Shown here: in pieces, positions 9,917 through 18,610 of the stretch
Layout: each line of letters starts with the position of its first letter
How positions within the stretch are numbered: position 1 is the first letter of the stretch
Source: Gordonia liuliyuniae
GTDB taxonomy: Bacteria > Actinomycetota > Actinomycetes > Mycobacteriales > Mycobacteriaceae
Assembly (NCBI RefSeq): GCF_021739025.1
Contig: NZ_JAKKOT010000006.1
Span: 248,001-312,000, forward strand
DNA length: 64,000 nt
Reading direction: 5' to 3'
Position numbers and translations under genes: made by a program
Notes under the pieces: generated by a model
What the model was told of the DNA's origin: nothing
Database searches by the model: none
What the model saw: only the letters and a program-made list of their open reading frames with translations

Positions 9917-11181
9917 TGACCGAGCTGCGCGACTTTTCCACTCGCGGTGGGGATTTTCCCAGCGTCGTGGTGACCTCGATGGTCGCTACGACGTCCTTGG
10001 GTGCTGATCTGGACACGACCTGGGAAAATCTCGTCGCAGGCAAGTCCGGCATCCGCGAGCTGACCGACGACTACATCGACGACTACAAGTTGCCGGTCCG
10101 TATCGGCGGGAAGCTCGTCGAGGATCCGACGCTGGAGGTCACCCGTATCGAGGCGCGCCGCATGGCGTACGTCGAGCGTGTCTCCCACATCATGAGCAAG
10201 CGACTGTGGGCGCAGGCCGGCGAGCCGGAGGTCGATCCCGACCGTCTCGGCGTGGTGCTCGGCACCGGCATGGGCGGCGCGGACGCGATGATCGACGCTG
10301 ACAACGCCATCAAGCAGACGCGCAACTACCGCAAGGTGTCGCCGCTCGCCGTCTCGATGACGATGCCAAACGGTCCCGCCGCGGTCGCCGGACTCAACGT
10401 CGGCGCGCGCGCAGGCGTCATCACCCCGGTCTCGGCCTGCTCGTCGGGCGCCGAGGCCATCGCGCACGCGTGGCGGCACATCGTCTTCGGCGACGCCGAC
10501 ATGGTGGTGTGCGGCGGCGTCGAAGGACACATCGACGCAGTGCCGATCGCGGCGTTCTCGATGATGCGTGCGATGAGCACGCGCAACGACGATCCGGCCG
10601 CGGCTTCGCGTCCGTTCGACAAGGCACGCGACGGTTTCGTCTTCGGCGAAGCAGCGGCCATGCTCATCATCGAGCGCGAAGATCACGCGAAAGCGCGTGG
10701 TGCGCACATCCACGCCCGTCTTCTGGGCGCGGGCATCACGTCCGACGGCTTCCACCTGGTGGCCCCGGACCCGTCCGGTCAGGGCAACGCACGTGCGATG
10801 ACCCGCGCACTGCAGACCGCCGGACTCGCCAAGTCGGACATCACACATGTGAACGCACATGCGACGTCTACTCCGATCGGCGACACCGCAGAGTCTGCGG
10901 GCATCCAGGCGGCCGTGGGCAGTCATGCGGCCATCTACGCGCCGAAGTCGGCGCTGGGCCACTCGATCGGCGCCGTCGGCGCTCTCGAAGCGGTCCTCAC
11001 GGTGAAGTCGGTGGAGGACTCGATCATTCCGCCGACGCTGAATCTCGACGAGCTCGACCCGGAGTGCGGCGACATCGACGTCGTGCACGGCGAGGCTCGA
11101 CGCGGCCAGGTCGACTACGCGCTGAGCAACTCGTTCGGATTCGGAGGACACAACGTCGCTTTGACGTTCGGTCGCTACTGA
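9916..11181 (+). CDS. kasA: Beta-ketoacyl-ACP synthase of FAS-II
   Basis: Condensing enzyme that adds malonyl-AcpM to acyl-AcpM during mycolic-acid chain extension. The Cys-His-His triad is visible: Cys175 in SACSSG, His315 in NAHATSTP and His349 in ALGHSIG. The 421-residue length is normal for the family. The NAHAT box and the [10 protein letters not shown] segment look more like M. tuberculosis KasB, while the gene occupies the kasA position. No second kas gene follows, so this enzyme may combine both roles, or a paralogue may lie elsewhere. ATG at 9916 overlaps the acpM stop, indicating translational coupling. Confidence 0.93.
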   Translation: MTELRDFSTRGGDFPSVVVTSMVATTSLGADLDTTWENLVAGKSGIRELTDDYIDDYKLPVRIGGKLVEDPTLEVTRIEARRMAYVERVSHIMSKRLWAQAGEPEVDPDRLGVVLGTGMGGADAMIDADNAIKQTRNYRKVSPLAVSMTMPNGPAAVAGLNVGARAGVITPVSACSSGAEAIAHAWRHIVFGDADMVVCGGVEGHIDAVPIAAFSMMRAMSTRNDDPAAASRPFDKARDGFVFGEAAAMLIIEREDHAKARGAHIHARLLGAGITSDGFHLVAPDPSGQGNARAMTRALQTAGLAKSDITHVNAHATSTPIGDTAESAGIQAAVGSHAAIYAPKSALGHSIGAVGALEAVLTVKSVEDSIIPPTLNLDELDPECGDIDVVHGEARRGQVDYALSNSFGFGGHNVALTFGRY

Positions 11182-11207
11182 TTCACTCCCCCGCATAGGA
11201 GAAACCG

Positions 11208-12659
11208 ATGACCACACTGGCACCCATCCCCGGCCGTGAGGAAGCGACGGATCCCCGTGACCCGCTGCTTCGGTTGACCACCTTCTTCGACGAGGGAACT
11301 GTCGAGCTGCTGCACCCCCGTGACAGATCGGGTGTGCTAGCAGCCGTCGGTGAGGTCGACGGTGTCCGCACCGTCTCCTATTGCACTGATGGCACCGTGA
11401 TGGGCGGTGCCATGGGGGTGGTCGGTTGCGCACACATCGTGAACGCGATCGACACCGCCATCGCCGAGCAGACTCCGGTCATCGGCATCTGGCACTCGGG
11501 CGGCGCACGCCTGGCGGAGGGCGTCCAAGCCCTGCACGCCGTAGGCGGCGTCTTCGAGGCCATGGTGCGTGCCTCCGGCTACGTTCCGCAGATCTCCGTC
11601 GTCGTCGGCTTCGCCGCGGGCGGAGCGGCATACGGCCCAGCCCTGACCGACGTCGTCATCATGGCGCCCGAGGGTCGCGTCTTCGTGACGGGCCCCGACG
11701 TGGTCAAGTCGGTGACCGGCGAGAGCGTGAGCATGGAGGAATTGGGCGGCCCGCACACGCACGGCAAGCGTTCGGGCGTCAGCCACATCACCGCCCAATC
11801 GGAGACGGACGCCTATTGGCGCGCCCGTCGCCTCGTCTCCACATTCTCCCAACAGGGCCAGGTCGATCGGGCCCGCGCTGCGGCAGGCGACACCGACCTG
11901 CGCGCGCTGCTCCCCGAGTCGAACCGCCGGGCTTACGACGTCCACCCGATCGTCGAGGCACTCCTGGACTCCCAGTTGGCCGAGGACTGCGTCACCGAGA
12001 TCTCGACGTTCGAAGAGCTGCAGGCCAAGTGGGCGCCCAACATCACGATCGGTTTCGGCAGGCTCGCCGGCCGGTCGGTCGGCGTCATCGCTAACAACCC
12101 GCTGCGCATGGGCGGCTGCCTGAACTCCGAAGCGGCGGAGAAGGCGTCGCGCTTCGTGCGCCTGTGCGACGCGTTCGGCGTCCCGATCGTCGTCTTGACC
12201 GATGTCCCCGGGTATCTGCCTGGCGTCGGCCAGGAATGGAACGGCGTCGTTCGACGCGGTGCGAAGCTTCTGCACTCGTTCGCCGAGTGCACGGTCCCCC
12301 GGGTCACGCTGGTGACCCGCAAGATCTACGGCGGCGCCTACATCGCGATGAACTCGCGCGCACTCGGCGCGACGGCCGTCTTCGCGTGGCCGGGCTCGGA
12401 GGTCGCCGTCATGGGCGCGAAGGCCGCGGTCGGCATCCTGCACAAGAAGGCGCTCGCCGCCGCTCCAGACGAAGAGCGGGACGCCCTGCACGAGCGGCTG
12501 GCCGTCGAGCACGAGCAGATCGCGGGCGGGGTGGGACGCGCCCAGTCGATCGGCGTCGTCGACGAGATCATCGATCCGACAGTCACGCGCAGCCGTATCG
12601 CCGAGGCGCTCACCGTCGCTCCCGCCCGCCGCGGCCGCCATAAGAACATCCCGCTGTAG
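11208..12659 (+). CDS. accD6: Acyl-CoA carboxylase beta subunit AccD6
   Basis: Carboxyltransferase subunit that makes malonyl-CoA from acetyl-CoA, with a biotinylated AccA subunit encoded elsewhere. The 483 residues show N- and C-terminal carboxyltransferase halves, with oxyanion-loop glycine motifs at SGGARLAEGV and AGGAAYGPA and at the C-terminal GGAYIAMNS. AGGAG just upstream of ATG 11208 sets the start. It closes the FAS-II operon, matching Rv2247, and feeds FabD. A hairpin follows the stop. Confidence 0.95.
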   Translation: MTTLAPIPGREEATDPRDPLLRLTTFFDEGTVELLHPRDRSGVLAAVGEVDGVRTVSYCTDGTVMGGAMGVVGCAHIVNAIDTAIAEQTPVIGIWHSGGARLAEGVQALHAVGGVFEAMVRASGYVPQISVVVGFAAGGAAYGPALTDVVIMAPEGRVFVTGPDVVKSVTGESVSMEELGGPHTHGKRSGVSHITAQSETDAYWRARRLVSTFSQQGQVDRARAAAGDTDLRALLPESNRRAYDVHPIVEALLDSQLAEDCVTEISTFEELQAKWAPNITIGFGRLAGRSVGVIANNPLRMGGCLNSEAAEKASRFVRLCDAFGVPIVVLTDVPGYLPGVGQEWNGVVRRGAKLLHSFAECTVPRVTLVTRKIYGGAYIAMNSRALGATAVFAWPGSEVAVMGAKAAVGILHKKALAAAPDEERDALHERLAVEHEQIAGGVGRAQSIGVVDEIIDPTVTRSRIAEALTVAPARRGRHKNIPL

Positions 12660-12672
12660 ACCCCGCGTTGTC

Positions 12673-12702
12673 GCTCAGGGCACGAACTCTTGTGCCCTGA
12701 GC
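12673..12702 (+). terminator. Hairpin terminator after accD6
   Basis: GCTCAGGGCAC (12673-12683) and GTGCCCTGAGC (12692-12702) form a perfect 11-base-pair stem with an eight-base loop, 13 bases after the accD6 stop. It probably ends the FAS-II operon transcript. Confidence 0.7.
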
Positions 12703-12829
12703 ACTCGGGGTTGAACCATGGGCGCAATGGTGGTGCCCAGGGCGCAAACGACGCCTCCGCCGTTCCCCGAAGGGCACTCCCCGACCACATCGCAACAAAA
12801 AGAACTAGCGCAACACGCACCTCACAAGG

Positions 12830-12906
12830 CATAATCTCTAACAGCAGTGTGCTACCGATTCGACGCGGTGCCTTGGGGAAGACGTTCCTCGTCGAACCGG
12901 AGGTGA
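12830..12906 (+). promoter_or_regulatory. Likely promoter and strong ribosome-binding site of the DUF3145 gene
   Basis: CATAAT at 12830-12835 is a plausible -10 element in a locally AT-richer stretch. GGAGGTGA at 12899-12906 is a near-perfect Shine-Dalgarno seven bases before the GTG at 12914 and decides that start. The -35 element is not clear. Confidence 0.4.
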
Positions 12907-12913
12907 ATGACCA

Positions 12914-13435
12914 GTGCGCAATCTCAATCAGTTTGCGGACCTGACGACAGGCGTGGTGTACATCCACGCCTCTCCCGTCGCGCTGTGCCCGCATGTGGAG
13001 TGGGCGCTGTCGTCGACGTTGGATGCGCGCGCCGACTTGAAGTGGTCTGCGCAGGATGCAGCCGAACCGAGTCGCATGCGTGCGACCGTCGACTGGACCG
13101 GTCCGGTCGGCACCGCCGCGCGGCTCGCGTCTGCGCTGCGCGAATGGCCCGGACTCACCTTCGAGGTGACCGAGAACGCCAGCGAAGGCGTCGATGGCGA
13201 ACGATTCAGCCACGTCCCTGGCCTCGGACTCTGGCGGGGCTCCACGGGCGCCAACGGCGACGTGATCATCGGCGAGATGCAGTTGCGCGCCATGATGGAC
13301 AACCAGCCCGACAGCGCAGGACTGGCAGCCGAACTCGACACTGTCCTCGGCACCGCGTGGGACGACGCCCTGGAGAACTACCGGATGGGCGGCGCCGGAG
13401 CCGAAGTGACCTGGCTACACCAGCGAGTCGGCTGA
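12914..13435 (+). CDS. DUF3145 domain protein
   Basis: Cytosolic protein of 173 residues belonging to the actinobacterial DUF3145 family. Recognisable segments are GVVYIHASPVALCPHVEWAL at the start and the C-terminal DDALENYRMGGAGAEVTWL. The family is widespread in mycolic-acid bacteria and has no known activity. The start is fixed by an excellent ribosome-binding site. The next gene runs in the opposite direction. Confidence 0.85.
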   Translation: MRNLNQFADLTTGVVYIHASPVALCPHVEWALSSTLDARADLKWSAQDAAEPSRMRATVDWTGPVGTAARLASALREWPGLTFEVTENASEGVDGERFSHVPGLGLWRGSTGANGDVIIGEMQLRAMMDNQPDSAGLAAELDTVLGTAWDDALENYRMGGAGAEVTWLHQRVG

Positions 13436-13447
13436 TAGCCACGGCGG

Positions 13448-13810
13448 TCATCCCCGCTGATCGACGAGCGGCTCCTCACGTTCGGCACTGAGGATGTGCA
13501 GTATCCGCGAACCCACCGACTCGACGGTGAGCAGGACGGCGCACGCGATCGCGATCGTGCCGGGAACGAAGACGAGTAGGTCGTCGATCCTGTCCCACGC
13601 CGCCGGGCTCCACAACGCCACCCACGTCAACGTCAGCGCGATCACCGTCGACAGTTCGCCGAGGAACGACAGTCCGACGAAGGCGAGCGCGGCCTTCCGG
13701 TGTCGCCGAACGGATTTGCGGGAGAAGTGGAAGTTGGCGCCGAACGCGAGCAGTAGCACCGCGAACAGTGACAGGAGTAGGCCGAGATCATCGGCCGTCA
13801 GTGTCCGCAC
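13448..13810 (-). CDS. Small integral membrane protein
   Basis: A 120-residue protein with about three to four hydrophobic helices: near residues 8-25, 40-62, 62-70 and 78-100. A basic loop HFSRKSVRRHRK follows the first helix. The charged C-terminus is probably cytoplasmic. No domain is recognised. It is convergent with the DUF3145 gene and lies 17 bases downstream of the hydrolase gene on the same strand, so it may be cotranscribed with it. Confidence 0.6.
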   Translation of the reverse strand: MRTLTADDLGLLLSLFAVLLLAFGANFHFSRKSVRRHRKAALAFVGLSFLGELSTVIALTLTWVALWSPAAWDRIDDLLVFVPGTIAIACAVLLTVESVGSRILHILSAEREEPLVDQRG

Positions 13811-13827
13811 GGCATCGCCCTCATCGG

Positions 13828-14640
13828 TCAGGAATCAAGTGCGTCCAGTATGCCGTGATTGAAATCGCGCCACAGCGGCTTCGCCCACGGCCCGAACGCG
13901 CGATCGGTCAACACCACGCACGACGCTCCGCGGGCCGGGTCGACCCACAGGAACGTACCCGACTGCCCGAAGTGACCGAACGTGGACGGCGAATGCGACG
14001 GAGCCGTCCAATGCTTGTCCTTGGCGCCCTTGATCTCGGGCCCGAGCCCCCAGTCGTTCGGCCTGAACCTGCCGTATCCGGGCACGAAGCCGTCGATGCC
14101 CGGGAAGTGGACCGAACGAGCCGTCGCCGCCGTCTGCGGCGACACCAGGGTGGGGGCGAGGAGGTCTGCGGCGAACCGAGCCAGATCGTCGACGTTCGAT
14201 CGAGCCCCATGCCCGGCGGGACCGACCAACGCCGTCGACGTCATACCGAGCGGTTCGCAGACCGCCTCGTGCAGGTACTCGGCGGCCGCGATCTGCGTCT
14301 CGGTGGCCACCAGATCGGCGAGCAATTCGTACCCGCGGCTCGAGTAGATCCGCTGCTCCCCCGGTGCCGCTTGGACGTCGTCGCTGTCGAACGCCAGACC
14401 CGACGCGTGCGAGAGCAGGTGCTCCACCCGTGCGCCATTCGGCCCCGCGGGAGTCGCCAGGTCGACGGCGCCCTCTTCGACGGCGACGAGCACCGCCTGT
14501 GCGACGAGGAGTTTGGTCACCGATGCCAGCTCGAACACACGAGCGGTGTCGCCGAACATGTCGGCGACACCGCTCGTGGTGACGACTGCTCCGGCCGCGT
14601 GGTCGACGGGCCAGGACTCCAACTGCGCCAGCGCTTTCAC
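13828..14640 (-). CDS. Beta-lactamase-fold serine hydrolase
   Basis: Member of the class C beta-lactamase / esterase EstB family. The nucleophile motif SVTK puts Ser40 and Lys43 in the active site. A tyrosine motif YSSRGY follows, and the third motif is HFGQSGT near the C-terminus. At 270 residues it is shorter than typical class C enzymes (about 380). No signal peptide is visible, so it is probably a cytosolic esterase or amidase rather than a drug-inactivating beta-lactamase. The substrate is unknown. Confidence 0.82.
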   Translation of the reverse strand: MKALAQLESWPVDHAAGAVVTTSGVADMFGDTARVFELASVTKLLVAQAVLVAVEEGAVDLATPAGPNGARVEHLLSHASGLAFDSDDVQAAPGEQRIYSSRGYELLADLVATETQIAAAEYLHEAVCEPLGMTSTALVGPAGHGARSNVDDLARFAADLLAPTLVSPQTAATARSVHFPGIDGFVPGYGRFRPNDWGLGPEIKGAKDKHWTAPSHSPSTFGHFGQSGTFLWVDPARGASCVVLTDRAFGPWAKPLWRDFNHGILDALDS

Positions 14641-14662
14641 CGCACCGACGTTACTAGGTGGG

Positions 14663-15799
14663 TCAGCGATCGGCGTCGGTGTAGCGGATGACGCCGCGGA
14701 TGTTCCGTCCCTCCAACATGTCGGTGTAGCCCTCGTTGATCTGGTCGAGGGTGTACTCGCGGGTGATCATGTCAGCGATGTTGAGCTTGCCGAGCTTGTA
14801 CATCGACAGCAGGTTCGGGATGTCGATCTTGGGATTCGCACCGCCGAAGATCGAGCCCTGCAGGTTCTTCTGGAGCAGCGTGAGCATCGCCAGGTTGAGC
14901 GTCACGTCGCTCTCCATCATGTTGCCCATGCCGGTCAGCACGCAGGTGCCGTTCTTCGCGGTGATACCCATCCACGTGTCGACGTCCTTGCCGTGTACTT
15001 CACCGACCGTGACGATCACCTTGCGGCACATCCCGCCCGCCGTGATCGTCGCGATCTCGCCTGCCGCTTCCTCGACGGACGCGAACACGTGCGTGGCGCC
15101 GAACTTGAGCGCCTGCTCGCGCTTCCATTCGATCGGGTCGATCGCGAACACGTTGCGAGCGCCCGCGATCACGGCGCCCTGCAGGGCCGCAGTACCGACC
15201 CCGCCGACGCCGACGATCGCGACGTCTTCGCCGGGGCGGACGTCGCCGCTACGGGTGGACGATCCGTACCCGGTCGGGATGCCGCAGCCGCATAGCGCGG
15301 CGACCTCGAACGGGATGTCCTTGTCGATCTTCACCACGGACGCCTCGTGCACCACCATGTACGGCGAGAACGTGCCGAGGAGCGTCATCGGATAGACCTC
15401 TTCGCCCGCCGCGGTGTGAATGCGGAAGGTGTGGTCGGAGACGGCTTCGCCCTGCAGCAGCATGGCGCCGAAGTCGCAGAGGTTCGCGACGCCTTCCTTG
15501 CACGACGGGCACTTGCCGCAGGACGGGATGAACGAGAGGACGACGTGGTCGCCTGGCTCGAGGTCGGTCACGCCTTCGCCGACCTCCTCGACGACGCCTG
15601 CACCCTCGTGGCCGCCGAGCACCGGGAACCCGGCCATCGGGATGCCACCGGTCATCAGATGGTGGTCCGAGTGGCACATGCCCGCGGCTTCCATCCGGAT
15701 CTTGACCTCATGGGCCTTCGGGTCGCCGATCTCGATCTCTTCGATCTTCCACGGCTGGTTCAACTCCCGCAGGAGCGCACCCTTCGTCTTCACTCTCAA
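14663..15799 (-). CDS. NDMA-dependent (mycofactocin-linked) alcohol dehydrogenase
   Basis: Zinc-dependent medium-chain alcohol dehydrogenase of 378 residues. GMCHSDHH contains the catalytic zinc cysteine, CGKCPSC with a later LC supplies the structural zinc site, and GVGGVGTAALQ is the NAD-binding Rossmann motif. The sequence resembles the NDMA-dependent subfamily with non-exchangeable NAD, in which mycofactocin is the natural electron acceptor in mycobacteria and relatives. It lies 155 bases downstream of the acyl-CoA synthetase gene, with a large palindrome in the gap. Oxidation of an alcohol to an aldehyde or acid, then CoA activation, would be a sensible joint role. Confidence 0.85.
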   Translation of the reverse strand: MRVKTKGALLRELNQPWKIEEIEIGDPKAHEVKIRMEAAGMCHSDHHLMTGGIPMAGFPVLGGHEGAGVVEEVGEGVTDLEPGDHVVLSFIPSCGKCPSCKEGVANLCDFGAMLLQGEAVSDHTFRIHTAAGEEVYPMTLLGTFSPYMVVHEASVVKIDKDIPFEVAALCGCGIPTGYGSSTRSGDVRPGEDVAIVGVGGVGTAALQGAVIAGARNVFAIDPIEWKREQALKFGATHVFASVEEAAGEIATITAGGMCRKVIVTVGEVHGKDVDTWMGITAKNGTCVLTGMGNMMESDVTLNLAMLTLLQKNLQGSIFGGANPKIDIPNLLSMYKLGKLNIADMITREYTLDQINEGYTDMLEGRNIRGVIRYTDADR

Positions 15800-15884
15800 C
15801 CTCGCTTCGCCTGAGTCGGCAACGTCGAATCACTTGGACGCGCAGCTATTCGCGCTCTCTTGTGACAGTAGTCACCTGAGACGG

Positions 15885-15929
15885 AAATTGGAACACGTTA
15901 CAGAATATTTCTGCAACGTGTTCCAATTT
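15885..15929. promoter_or_regulatory. 45-base nested palindrome upstream of the alcohol dehydrogenase gene
   Basis: AAATTGGAACACGTT (15885-15899) and its exact reverse complement (15915-15929) flank a core in which CAGAA (15901-15905) and TTCTG (15909-15913) are also complementary. The whole is symmetric about 15907, with one mismatched pair and a three-base centre. It lies 86 bases upstream of the alcohol dehydrogenase start and 25 bases after the acyl-CoA synthetase stop. It is probably a double operator, but could be a bidirectional terminator. Confidence 0.6.
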
Positions 15930-15954
15930 AGGTTCGATCGCGGTCGCGAACCGG

Positions 15955-17553
15955 CTAGCTCTTCAGTGCCTCGTCCTTGCTGCCGAACTCGGCGCGCAAC
16001 GTCGGCTTGACGACCTTGCCGCCCGCATTGCGCGGCAGTTCGGGCACCACGACGACGTCCTTCGGATGTTTGAAGCGCGCCAGGTTGTCGTTGAGGTACG
16101 GCTCGAGATCGTCGATCGTCAGATCCTCGACGCCCTCGGCGAGCACGACGACGGCCACCGGAACCTCTCCCCACTTCTCGTGGGCGCGGCCGATGATCGC
16201 CGCCTCATTGATGCTCGGATGCCCGAACAGGACGTTCTCCACCTCGGCACAGTAGATGTTCTCACCGCCCGAGATGATCATGTCCTTGGCTCGGTCGACG
16301 ACGTAAATGAAGCCCTCTTCGTCCTGGCGGACGAGGTCACCGGAGTGGAACCAGCCGCCGTGGAACGCGTCAGCGGTCCCCTGCGGGTTCCGCCAGTAGC
16401 CGGCCATCATGTTGGGACCGCGGTAGACGATCTCGCCGACGTCGCCCTGCTTCACGTCCTTCATCTCCGGGTCGACGATGCGCGCGGTGACGCCCGGGAC
16501 CACCTTGCCGATGGAACCGATCTTCCGCAGCGCATCCTTGCCTTCGAGGACGCAGGTGATCGGCGACATCTCGGTCTGACCGAAGACCGCGACGTTCGTC
16601 GCGTCGGGGAAGGTCTCGTTCATCGCATTCAGCACGGTGTCCGACGCAGGCGCCGCGCCCCAGGAGATCACCCGCAGTTTGAGGTCTCGCGGCTTGGCCT
16701 GCTGTGCGGCGCACACGGCCTGCCACTGAGCGGGTACCAGGAAGATCGAGGTGGTGCCCTCCCGCTCGAGGGTGTCGAGCATGTCATTCGGGTCGAACGC
16801 GCCAAGCGGATGAATGACCGACAGCGCACCGGTGTAGAACAACGGCGTCATCGCCCCGAGCCCGGCGATGTGAAACATCGGCGCGACGCACGAGCCGATG
16901 TCGTCGGCGCTGGTGCTCAGCGCTTGTAGCGTGTTCAGCGCCTGAGCCTGCAGGTTCTGATGGGTAAGCATGGCGCCCTTGGGTTTTCCGGTGGTGCCCG
17001 AGGTGTACATGATCAGCGCGACGGTGTCTTCCGGAATGTCGATGTCCGGGAGATCCGACGAATCCTCAGCGATGAGCGCCTCGTAGTCGAGATGCCCTTC
17101 GTTCTGTGCACCGCCGACGACGATCGTGTGGTCGATGGCGCCGGTCGACGCGGAGACGGCGTCGGCCAACGGCGCGAGCATCGTCTCGGTGGCGATCACC
17201 TTGGCACCCGAGTCGGCGACGAGGAACCCGATCTCGGGTGGCGTCATGCGGATGTTGACCGGAACGGGGATCGCGCCGATCAGGTTCGCGGCGAGGGTGA
17301 CCTCGACGTACTCGCTGCGGTTGAGCATGACGACGAGGATGCGATCGCCGAACTCGACGCCGCGGCGGCGGAGTGCGGCCGCGAGCGCATGCGTGCGCTC
17401 GTCGAGTTCACGCCACGTGGTGGTCTTGCCGAGGAATCGGAGGGCGCCGTTGTCCGGACTCATCGCCGAGTGGCGACGGACCTGGTTGTTCCAGTGATTG
17501 CGGCGCGAGCGCTGAGGCTCGGCATTCAGGGCGAAGCCCAGGGCATCGGTCAT
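15955..17553 (-). CDS. fadD5: Fatty acyl-CoA synthetase, FadD5-like
   Basis: ATP/AMP-forming ligase that activates fatty acids to acyl-CoA. The 532-residue chain has the AMP-binding P-loop-like motif YTSGTTGKPKGA, WGAAPAS, FGQTEMSP, WFHSGDLV and the hinge/catalytic C-terminal motif RNAGGKVVK with the expected lysine. As recalled, the closest M. tuberculosis protein is FadD5: WNNQVRRHSAM, LNRSEYVEV and FLVPAQWQAVC all have near-identical counterparts there. In M. tuberculosis fadD5 belongs to the mce1 operon, but no mce genes lie here. It is followed by the palindrome and the alcohol dehydrogenase gene. The crotonase gene upstream is on the same strand. Confidence 0.88.
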   Translation of the reverse strand: MTDALGFALNAEPQRSRRNHWNNQVRRHSAMSPDNGALRFLGKTTTWRELDERTHALAAALRRRGVEFGDRILVVMLNRSEYVEVTLAANLIGAIPVPVNIRMTPPEIGFLVADSGAKVIATETMLAPLADAVSASTGAIDHTIVVGGAQNEGHLDYEALIAEDSSDLPDIDIPEDTVALIMYTSGTTGKPKGAMLTHQNLQAQALNTLQALSTSADDIGSCVAPMFHIAGLGAMTPLFYTGALSVIHPLGAFDPNDMLDTLEREGTTSIFLVPAQWQAVCAAQQAKPRDLKLRVISWGAAPASDTVLNAMNETFPDATNVAVFGQTEMSPITCVLEGKDALRKIGSIGKVVPGVTARIVDPEMKDVKQGDVGEIVYRGPNMMAGYWRNPQGTADAFHGGWFHSGDLVRQDEEGFIYVVDRAKDMIISGGENIYCAEVENVLFGHPSINEAAIIGRAHEKWGEVPVAVVVLAEGVEDLTIDDLEPYLNDNLARFKHPKDVVVVPELPRNAGGKVVKPTLRAEFGSKDEALKS

Positions 17554-17634
17554 GGGGTACTCCTCGGTGTTGTGCGCTGCGCGCGGGGATCTTCTGGACG
17601 TGGTCGGGTCGACGCGCCGGTGCTCGGCGACGGG

Positions 17635-18432
17635 TCAGTGCGTGCCGAAGCCGGCGAGCACACGGTGAAACTCGGGCGATTGGAGAAGTCGGGTCTGGCC
17701 GGCGATCTCGCGGTCGATGGCGGCGTCATAGCCGGCCAACGCATGCGCATCGAGGGCGGCCTTGGTGACGGCGAGGGCGTTCGGCGGGTTGCGGAGCAGG
17801 CGCGTGGTCGCCCGCGCGACGAGCGTGTCGAGGGCGTCGGCGTCGTCGGCCACATCGGTGAGCAGCCCAGCGCCGTACGCGTCGGGCGCATGGAGTTTCT
17901 CGCCCAGCAGCGCCATCGCGTTCGCCCGTGCTCGGCCGAGTGAGGCCGTGAACAGTGCGCTCGCGCCGCCGTCGGGCATCAGACCGATGTTGACGAACGC
18001 CAGCAGGAAGTACGAGCGAGTGGTCGCGTAGACGAGATCTGCCGCGACGGCCAGGGAGGCGCCGATGCCGACGGCCGCGCCGTCGACGGCAGCGATCACG
18101 GGCATGGGAAGCGAGCGGAGCGCACCGATGAGGTTCGAGCCATTCTCGATGATTCTGCGAGCCTGCGACTCGTCGAAGCCGCCACCTGTGGCGGAGTCAG
18201 CGGCCATGCCCGCCACGTCGGCCCCGGCGCAGAACGACCCGCCGCGACCGGACACCACAACGACGCGGACGTCCGAGCGCTCGGCCCACTCGTGGCACAA
18301 CTCGATGAGGCGGCCCGACGCCGCACCGTCGAGCGCGTTCATCTGCGCCTGCCGATCGATCTCGATGCGTGCGACGCCGTCGTCGTCGATGCCGTCCCAT
18401 ACTCCGCCTACACACCGGGTCTCGCTGATCAT
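17635..18432 (-). CDS. Enoyl-CoA hydratase/isomerase family protein
   Basis: Crotonase-fold protein of 265 residues. The oxyanion-hole segments GRGGSFCAGADVAGM and AAVDGAAVGIGASLA are present. The two glutamates of classical hydratases are absent: serine occupies the first position (GASLAV), and the second region reads FVNIGLMPDGG. The aspartate in PDGG instead fits the PaaG-like isomerase subgroup, so an isomerase role is more likely than hydration. ATG at 18432 is chosen over an upstream in-frame GTG at 18483 because GAGGTG immediately precedes it. It probably works with the adjacent FadD5-like enzyme. Confidence 0.83.
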   Translation of the reverse strand: MISETRCVGGVWDGIDDDGVARIEIDRQAQMNALDGAASGRLIELCHEWAERSDVRVVVVSGRGGSFCAGADVAGMAADSATGGGFDESQARRIIENGSNLIGALRSLPMPVIAAVDGAAVGIGASLAVAADLVYATTRSYFLLAFVNIGLMPDGGASALFTASLGRARANAMALLGEKLHAPDAYGAGLLTDVADDADALDTLVARATTRLLRNPPNALAVTKAALDAHALAGYDAAIDREIAGQTRLLQSPEFHRVLAGFGTH

Positions 18433-18610
18433 CACACCTCGTATCGGATACGTACCGTTCGCGAATTGCCCACACACTACCACCGACAGTGACCGAGGTC
18501 ATGCGACTACTCGTTAACTTTTTCCACACGTAAGTTTTCTTCACCTGCACTTACTGCGTATATTCGCTCCCGGCGAGAAGTTCATCGGTCATTCGATAGC
18601 ATGGATCTCC
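18433..18610. promoter_or_regulatory. Divergent promoter region between crotonase and tandem TetR genes
   Basis: A 178-base gap with an AT-rich centre. GTAAGT (18530-18535) and ACTTAC (18549-18554) form an inverted repeat with 13 bases between, a possible operator for the adjacent regulator. This is suggestive only. Confidence 0.4.
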
